This document shows positions 39,330 to 43,710 of a stretch of DNA of 43,710 nucleotides, one piece after another. The translations under genes were made by a program, and so were the position numbers. The DNA is from a bacterium (GTDB lineage: Bacteria; Patescibacteriota; Minisyncoccia; Phycocordibacterales; UBA2100), in contig JAUSJH010000002.1 of assembly GCA_030647655.1 (NCBI GenBank), positions 1-43,710 of the forward strand, given 5' to 3'. Every line of letters starts with the position of its first letter. Position 1 is the first letter of the stretch. The notes below the pieces were generated by a model. It worked only from the letters and a program-made list of their open reading frames with translations, searched no databases and had not been told where the DNA came from.

Positions 39330-40007
39330 ATGGCCGATATAGACCTTGAAGCTCAGGATAGTATTAAGTTTGCGTCCATCGAATCTCTCGTCTCTGGGAT
39401 ACAAACCAAAGGGCTCGCGCTTGCACGGCCAGGGCTTTACATTGCTACGTCTGCTTATCCAGAGGATACGCGGGACGAACCTCTGTCGCAGGCGCATAAT
39501 GTGTTGAAGAAATTAACTTCCAAAGATGCTATTTCGGAAGCTCGGTTAGCCGAGCTTACAGAATATTTGCAGGGTAGGACGTTGGTCGATCTTGGAGCGG
39601 GCAAGACAACAAACGGATATCAGATTGCACGTATGTGTGGCGCTAAAGGATACGTCGCCATCGAGGCCAATCATTTCTCAGAGTTACGGAATGTACTTGG
39701 AAAAATTAGGAGTACGAACTCAGGAAAGATGCCTGTATGTGTCGTGGGAGAAGATATGCGCGATTTTGTAAAAAGAATACCGGACGGTTCTGTTGCTGTA
39801 TTCGCTTTCAACATTGACGAGTACATACTCAACAAAATGCCCATGACAGATATGGAACAATTAAAGCAGAATATTTCACGAATACTCGCTTCGGGTAGCG
39901 CATATATCGGATCAAGCACGAGCATACCTGTGTCGGGTCTGCGCGAAATAGATCGCTATGACCCGCCGTATGATCCCGGATATTACATCATCCGGATAAA
40001 GTCGTAA
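39330..40007 (+). CDS. Putative SAM-dependent methyltransferase
   Basis: A 225-residue protein with a Rossmann-like SAM motif, TLVDLGAGKTTNGYQIARMCG, followed by YVAIEANHF (the acidic residue after strand 2) and VAVFAFNIDEYIL after strand 4. No substrate-specific motif is seen. It follows pth by 17 nt and may share its transcript, although a TATAGG box lies just before the ATG. It converges with rpsA. Confidence 0.6.
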   Translation: MADIDLEAQDSIKFASIESLVSGIQTKGLALARPGLYIATSAYPEDTRDEPLSQAHNVLKKLTSKDAISEARLAELTEYLQGRTLVDLGAGKTTNGYQIARMCGAKGYVAIEANHFSELRNVLGKIRSTNSGKMPVCVVGEDMRDFVKRIPDGSVAVFAFNIDEYILNKMPMTDMEQLKQNISRILASGSAYIGSSTSIPVSGLREIDRYDPPYDPGYYIIRIKS

Positions 40008-40020
40008 CGCAATTGCGTGA

Positions 40021-41145
40021 TTACGCAGCGGGCTTGAGGGTCATTCTCCTGTCCTTCGGCTCGAAGAAGGTGATGGTGAAAGGATACACTTTGCCGAGCT
40101 CGAGCTTCGCGCGGAGGTCGTCTTCGCCAGCGAATTCCGATATGTGCACCAACCCAGCGACACCCTCTTCGATAGAGGCGAGTGCGCCGTGCTTGTTGTA
40201 CTTGATGACGACCGCATCCACCTTCTGGTCTTTTTTGTATTTTGCACCGGCGGCGGTCCACGGATCTTCGAGCAGTGCTTTAATAGAAAGCGATATCTTG
40301 TCGTCCTTTATCTCGATGACCTTCACTTTGACCGGCTCGCCGGCCTTGTAACGCGTCTTCGGATTCTCGACGAGCGCCCAATCCATTTCCGAAATGTGCA
40401 CCAATCCCTCGAGGCCCTCCTCAAGCTTCACGAAGACGCCAAATTCGGTCGCGCCTGTCACAACCCCCTCCAGAGTGTCGCCAACTTTGTATTTTTCGAC
40501 GAGTGATGCGCGTTCGGTCTGGCCCGCACCTTTTTCGCTAAAGATGAGTTTCTGCTCCTTCGGACTCGCGGTGATTATCATCACCTCGAATTTAGTTCCC
40601 ACCATGCGCTTGAGCTCTGCAAATATCTTTTCTTTATCTCCATCTGGGACGCGCGGATAGTGCGCCGGCGCAAGCTGGGAAGCAGGCAGAAATCCTGCCA
40701 AGCCGTTCCAATTGATGATGAGTCCGCCCTTGTTGGCGTCAGTGACCGGAAGCTCAAATACTGTTTTCTTTTGCACCGCCTGTTCGGCTTCGTTCCAGAT
40801 GACGGCCGCGCGTGCCTCGCGCAACGAAAGCTCGATGTAGCCTTCGGCGTTGTCTATACCGACCACTTTGGCAGTCACCGTGTCGCCGATGTTTACATTT
40901 TTCAGCGCTTCGCGCGCGGAGAGATACTCGCGGCCGTAGATAATGCCGGTGCCGTAGGGCGGAAGATCGATGAATACCCGCGCGCGGCCTATCGCGACCA
41001 CAGGGCCTTCGACGACGTCATCTATTGCGGGTGGCGTACCGGAGCGCTGGAGCAGGTCGGCCATCGGCCCCTCCTTCTCGATTATTACCTCCGTTTCGTT
41101 CTCCTCACCTCCAACAACCTTCTTTTCTTCAGGTTCAGTAACCAT
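40021..41145 (-). CDS. rpsA: Ribosomal protein S1 (four S1 domains)
   Basis: A 374-residue RNA-binding protein. Four S1-like repeats are visible: GPVVAIGRARVFIDL, FELPVTDANKGGLIINWNGLAGFLP, GVVTGATEFGVFVKLEEGLEGLVHISEMDW and AVVIKYNKHGALASIEEGVAGLVHISEF. S1 usually has six domains in proteobacteria and fewer in other phyla, so the short form is not unusual. It helps mRNA binding to the 30S subunit, although leaderless mRNAs need it little. The acidic N-terminus (EEKKVVGGEENETEV) precedes domain 1. Confidence 0.88.
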   Translation of the reverse strand: MVTEPEEKKVVGGEENETEVIIEKEGPMADLLQRSGTPPAIDDVVEGPVVAIGRARVFIDLPPYGTGIIYGREYLSAREALKNVNIGDTVTAKVVGIDNAEGYIELSLREARAAVIWNEAEQAVQKKTVFELPVTDANKGGLIINWNGLAGFLPASQLAPAHYPRVPDGDKEKIFAELKRMVGTKFEVMIITASPKEQKLIFSEKGAGQTERASLVEKYKVGDTLEGVVTGATEFGVFVKLEEGLEGLVHISEMDWALVENPKTRYKAGEPVKVKVIEIKDDKISLSIKALLEDPWTAAGAKYKKDQKVDAVVIKYNKHGALASIEEGVAGLVHISEFAGEDDLRAKLELGKVYPFTITFFEPKDRRMTLKPAA

Positions 41146-41280
41146 TGTGTTTGACGTTCGGACTATCCTGCCTACGCTACCGTGTCAGTCTGCAGGGAAG
41201 CCTTACCGAACGCTTCTATTAATTAATAATCGGGCCTAAGCCCGTTAGGAGCAATATATATGATGTTTGTTCTTGAAGCA

Positions 41281-41323
41281 AGGAAAATAGTAGGAGCCTA
41301 GCCGCAGATGCAAGCTAGGCTCC
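41281..41323 (-). terminator. Minus-strand terminator of an unidentified transcript
   Basis: GGAGCCTAGC ... GCTAGGCTCC, a 10-bp stem, followed by TACTATTTTCCT on the minus strand. Confidence 0.7.
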
Positions 41324-41393
41324 CAGAGCGCGGCCTTCAGGTAAGCCTTAGGGCCAAGTCATTGTGACCTCCCTTGGAGTTTTCCGAGGCCGT

Positions 41394-41516
41394 TCAGCCG
41401 ACGTTGATTGCCGTCGCGGTGTGCACGATAGCCTGGTGCTGCGTTTGACGCTCGTTCGCGTCCGGACGGCATTGGTCCTGCAGCATGGCAATCGCGAGCA
41501 ACGAGGTTTGAGCCCG
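41394..41516 (-). CDS. Possible small peptide gene (40 aa) upstream of the terminator
   Basis: An ATG at 41514-41516, preceded by AAGGA with 9-nt spacing, opens a frame for MRAQTSLLAIAMLQDQCRPD and about 20 more residues. Other starts in the same frame reach 41594. A competing frame (41348-41551) also starts near a weak ribosome site. The terminator supports a transcript, but the product could equally be a small RNA. Confidence 0.3.
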   Translation of the reverse strand, partial: RAQTSLLAIAMLQDQCRPDANERQTQHQAIVHTATAINVG

Positions 41517-41673
41517 CATTGGGCACCATCCTTGTTGTCGGTGTAAGTCATACCTAACTTTCGGAGTCATCCCCAAAAGCGCATGACCCGGCATCCACTA
41601 AAGAGAGCTTCTGCCTACGCTCAAGCTACTCTCTCTCTCCTTACTAGTCAACCCCGCGCGGGGGGACAAAATT

Positions 41674-41703
41674 TTGCCTGCTTGCCTGCCGACAGGCTAT
41701 AAT
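41674..41703 (+). promoter_or_regulatory. Promoter of the MBL-like gene
   Basis: TTGCCT (41674-41679), an 18-bp spacer and TATAAT (41698-41703), 6 nt before the ATG at 41710; a leaderless mRNA is predicted. Confidence 0.65.
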
Positions 41704-41709
41704 GCCCAC

Positions 41710-42327
41710 ATGATTTTGACTTTTCATGAAGGCGCGTGCATTCGCGCACAGGCAGGAGACACAACGCTTGTCTTTGGGCCGATATCAAAAGATTCAAAGA
41801 ATTTCAAGCCGACAAATTTCGGCGCCGATGTCGCTTTTATCCCCCTCAACCACCCCGACATGAACGGCGCCGAGGAAGCGGGACGCGGAGAGAAGCAACC
41901 GTTCATCATTTCCGGACCCGGTGAGTACGAGATAAAAGATATTACCGTTGCGGGATTCTCTGCCGGTTCCAGATATGGTGGCGAGCCTCGTATCAACACC
42001 GTCTACTCCGTTCATTTCGACGGCATGTCTCTCCTCTATCTCGGCGCTTTGGGCGACCTCGACCTGCCAAGCGATGTCTTGGAGATGGACTCGCCAGATG
42101 TACTCATCGTTCCCATCGTGGGAAATGGCGCCTTGAATCCCGCCGAGGCCCAAAAGCTCGCGGTGAAGCTTGAAGCAAAAATCATCATACCGATTCTCTA
42201 CGACGAAAAATCGCTCAAACAACTTCTGAAAGAAACCGGAGAGGACGTAAAAGCGGTGGATAAACTCACGCTCAAGCCGCGCGATCTCGCGGGCAAAGAA
42301 AATGAAGTCGTCGTTCTTTCCTCGTAG
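41710..42327 (+). CDS. MBL-fold (Lactamase_B_3/UPF0173-like) protein lacking the metal motif
   Basis: A 205-residue protein with the fold pattern of UPF0173-type metallo-hydrolases: DTTLVFGP, ADVAFIPLNHPD, IISGPGEYEIKDITVAGF, LLYLGALGDLD and KIIIPILYDEKS. The usual HxHxDH zinc motif is replaced by NHPDMNG and other ligands are missing, so it is probably not a zinc hydrolase. The start at 41710 is set by the TATAAT box. The next gene follows by 12 nt, so both form an operon. Confidence 0.65.
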   Translation: MILTFHEGACIRAQAGDTTLVFGPISKDSKNFKPTNFGADVAFIPLNHPDMNGAEEAGRGEKQPFIISGPGEYEIKDITVAGFSAGSRYGGEPRINTVYSVHFDGMSLLYLGALGDLDLPSDVLEMDSPDVLIVPIVGNGALNPAEAQKLAVKLEAKIIIPILYDEKSLKQLLKETGEDVKAVDKLTLKPRDLAGKENEVVVLSS

Positions 42328-42339
42328 TACAATGGTGCG

Positions 42340-42711
42340 ATGGTAGTCCAGAAAGCGCTCAACAATCTGAAAGAAGGCTCGAAGGACGACAAGGTCGCCG
42401 TCGCAGGCGGTATCGCCGTCTCGGTCGTGGTCGTCTTGCTTGCCGCTTGGGCGATATTATTTTTTCGCAGTGTCGCGAGTGGAACACAACAGATTAATTT
42501 GAGCGGCGGCGCGCAGGACGAATTTAATTTCTCAAATGTGAAAGATGCCCAGCAAAAATTGCAGGAATCGTATTCGAATACCGCCGACGAGATTCGCCAG
42601 CTCCGCGATGATGCAGCGGCCTCTCAACTGCAAACCGAGCAGCAGATGAACGTCCAGCCGATACAAGGGAGTGGCACCGACCAATTTGGCGGCTCTGGCA
42701 CCGTCGAGTAA
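42340..42711 (+). CDS. Hypothetical single-pass membrane protein
   Basis: A 123-residue protein with one membrane helix (AGGIAVSVVVVLLAAWAILFF, about 23-43), then a helical, glutamine-rich extracytoplasmic part (DAQQKLQESYSNTADEIRQLRDDAAASQLQ) that could form a short coiled coil, and a Gly/Ser tail. It follows the MBL-like gene by 12 nt. No family recognised. Confidence 0.65.
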   Translation: MVVQKALNNLKEGSKDDKVAVAGGIAVSVVVVLLAAWAILFFRSVASGTQQINLSGGAQDEFNFSNVKDAQQKLQESYSNTADEIRQLRDDAAASQLQTEQQMNVQPIQGSGTDQFGGSGTVE

Positions 42712-42713
42712 AT

Positions 42714-42751
42714 AAAAAAATACCCGCCGCGTCACATCGTGCGCGGCGGGC
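42714..42751 (-). terminator. Terminator of the minus-strand HTH operon
   Basis: A hairpin CCCGCCGCG ... CGCGGCGGG (42723-42750) followed by ATTTTTTT on the minus strand. It also separates the convergent genes. Confidence 0.85.
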
Positions 42752-42758
42752 CTAAAAC

Positions 42759-43187
42759 TCATAGCAGCTTCAGCTGCCCTTTGTGTCTCGGGCGTGCATC
42801 TTCGGTAAACTTCCGTTCCTTTGAACGGGGAGGCGCACGCACACCGGCGCTCTTTCGTTTACGCGCGGCCTCCTTACTCACCCGCGCGCTCCGGCCGGCA
42901 TAGATCTTCATGACCGCGCCTTTGTACGCTGCACGCTTGTGCGCCTCCTCCTTGTTTGAAAGCGGTACACCCTGGTGCACGACTTCGGTGACGAGATCGG
43001 GAAGCGACGGACCTCTCTGCGAGCTCCGGCGTTCATTGGCCGTGTTCATGAGCACACGCAACATATCGCAGTCTATGTCTTTTTCGTACTGCGACTTTGC
43101 CCACGCAACGCCGGTGTCGAGCTCTTGCTCGGTCGGCGGCGGGAACTTAACCGCTTCGTTCTTAAGAACGGGTTTCTGAAAAGTCAT
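42759..43187 (-). CDS. Hypothetical protein (142 aa)
   Basis: A mostly helical protein with a strongly basic C-terminal third (SKEAARKRKSAGVRAPPRSKERKF), suggesting nucleic-acid binding. The ATG at 43185-43187 has a strong AGGAGGGG Shine-Dalgarno and overlaps the upstream stop (ATGA), which decides against the longer frame to 43265. No family recognised. It is second in an operon with an HTH protein and has its own terminator. Confidence 0.65.
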   Translation of the reverse strand: MTFQKPVLKNEAVKFPPPTEQELDTGVAWAKSQYEKDIDCDMLRVLMNTANERRSSQRGPSLPDLVTEVVHQGVPLSNKEEAHKRAAYKGAVMKIYAGRSARVSKEAARKRKSAGVRAPPRSKERKFTEDARPRHKGQLKLL

Positions 43188-43531
43188 CAACCCCTCCTCT
43201 TTTCGAGCGCCTGGTGAACCGGAAGCGCGCAGTAGCGCGAATTCGGCTCTTTCACATACGCACACTGATGACCGTCAGCCTTCGCTTCGCACTGTCGAGA
43301 TTCGATGACTGCGAGACGCAACACAACGCCACTCGAGCTTTTCGGAAGCTCCTCGAATCCTGCCGACCTCTTAGAGTCGATACCGTAATCGCGACAGATG
43401 CCCATAATACGGCCTCGCCCGACAGCGAATTTCTTCGCCACCGAGCCGTACGAACCGCCGTCTTCCATCAGTGGTCTGACAACATCGGCTTGCTCTTTGC
43501 GGGTCAATTTCAGAAAGGGCTTTTTCTTCAT
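43187..43531 (-). CDS. HTH protein with a C-terminal cysteine motif
   Basis: A 114-residue protein starting MKKKPFLKLT. Residues 9-50 (RKEQADVVRPLMEDGGSYGSVAKKFAVGRGRIMGICRDYGI) resemble a resolvase/homeodomain-type HTH. The C-terminus (RQCEAKADGHQCAYVKEPNSRYCALPVH) has three Cys and two His, loosely like the end of GcrA-type regulators, and may bind zinc. A Shine-Dalgarno (GGAG) precedes ATG 43529-43531. The stop overlaps the next ATG. Probable transcription regulator (inference). Confidence 0.6.
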   Translation of the reverse strand: MKKKPFLKLTRKEQADVVRPLMEDGGSYGSVAKKFAVGRGRIMGICRDYGIDSKRSAGFEELPKSSSGVVLRLAVIESRQCEAKADGHQCAYVKEPNSRYCALPVHQALEKRRG

Positions 43532-43592
43532 CGCTGGTTTCTCCGATTGAGGGGAAACGCAGACGCTACACACAACTTTTTACTGCCAGAAA

Positions 43593-43620
43593 GAATACAT
43601 TAATAATGCGAAAAGTCAAT
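43593..43620 (-). promoter_or_regulatory. Promoter of the HTH operon
   Basis: TTGACT (43615-43620), a 16-bp spacer and TATTCT (43593-43598), with a leader of about 55 nt and a Shine-Dalgarno. Confidence 0.6.
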
Positions 43621-43660
43621 TTACACGCACAGATTCTAGCGTGCATTTTGGCTCATTTAT

Positions 43661-43669
43661 TGCTATAAT
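43661..43669 (+). promoter_or_regulatory. Extended -10 for the rightmost gene
   Basis: TGC plus TATAAT (43664-43669), 9 nt before the ATG at 43679. Confidence 0.55.
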
Positions 43670-43678
43670 TGCCTCAAC

Positions 43679-43710
43679 ATGGCACGCCCACACACTAACT
43701 TTGCCATCAT
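43679..43710 (+). CDS. Start of an unidentified gene (partial)
   Basis: An ATG with a -10 box 9 nt upstream opens a frame (MARPHTNFAI) that leaves the window. Too short to identify. Confidence 0.45.
   Translation, partial: MARPHTNFAI

Larger units (their letters stand above)
41146..41709. other. Gap between rpsA and the MBL-like gene, with a possible small minus-strand gene
   Basis: This stretch should contain the rpsA promoter and leader on the minus strand, with a small hairpin CGGGC-CTAA-GCCCG at 41231-41244. It also contains a strong minus-strand terminator (41281-41323), which implies a minus-strand transcript from 41.3-41.6 kb. Three overlapping open frames there are not clearly coding. 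Confidence 0.5.

Noticed and set aside
1-43710. CRISPR array
   Set aside because: No regularly spaced short repeats with unique spacers; the repeats seen are tRNA-derived units and palindromes.

Overview
The window reads as a chromosomal contig from a Candidate Phyla Radiation bacterium, most likely a parcubacterial lineage (inference). Support comes from standard code 11 stops, short single-copy housekeeping genes (ftsZ, ftsA, ybeY, rpsU, rpsA, lepB, pth), very patchy biosynthetic genes, tRNA genes without an encoded CCA end, many small cysteine-bearing or membrane hypothetical proteins, and frequent perfect palindromes in and between genes.

Layout. (1) 1-7.0 kb, minus strand: a restriction or defence operon with a PLD-nuclease/SNF2-type helicase fusion, an Eco57I-like methyltransferase, and the start of a third protein cut by the window edge. 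(2) 7.1-10.0 kb, minus strand: a tyrosine recombinase fused to an N-terminal membrane module, then a run of small exported or membrane proteins. One repeats that membrane module and another carries a thrombospondin-1-like domain. (3) 10.1-17.9 kb: a plasmid- or phage-like integrated element. A leftward arm (ArdC-like, SymE-like and unknown proteins) and a rightward arm (HU-like, unknown, prim-pol/helicase, PolX-like nucleotidyltransferase, large serine integrase) diverge from a G-tract-rich gap. The integrase gene ends inside a tRNA-Glu gene on the other strand. (4) 18.0-21.7 kb: tRNA-Ser(CGA) followed by modules that each end in a copy of the tRNA 3' end. Two are near-identical 200-bp units, and between them lie a small membrane protein and a P-type cation ATPase. 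(5) 21.8-43.7 kb: mostly core genes, including a GIY-YIG protein, a shikimate kinase-like protein, pyrF, pyrE, a cupredoxin, a DoxX-like protein, an AICAR-transformylase-only purH, aspartate kinase with a divergent ACT-domain protein, trxB, ftsZ, ftsA-ybeY-rpsU, aroB, a HAD hydrolase, a degenerate HisRS-like protein, lepB, pth, a methyltransferase, rpsA, an MBL-like protein and an HTH operon.

Two expression styles are visible. Many genes have a TATAAT-like box 6-9 nt before the start codon and no Shine-Dalgarno, which predicts leaderless mRNA. Another set (lysC, aroB and several small unknown genes) has sigma70-like promoters, leaders with Shine-Dalgarno sequences, and usually its own strong terminator.

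The most unusual items are the tRNA-Ser-tail module array around the ATPase, a 96-bp three-way-junction palindrome between lepB and pth, a perfect 38-bp palindrome translated in frame inside ybeY, and the membrane-anchored tyrosine recombinase.
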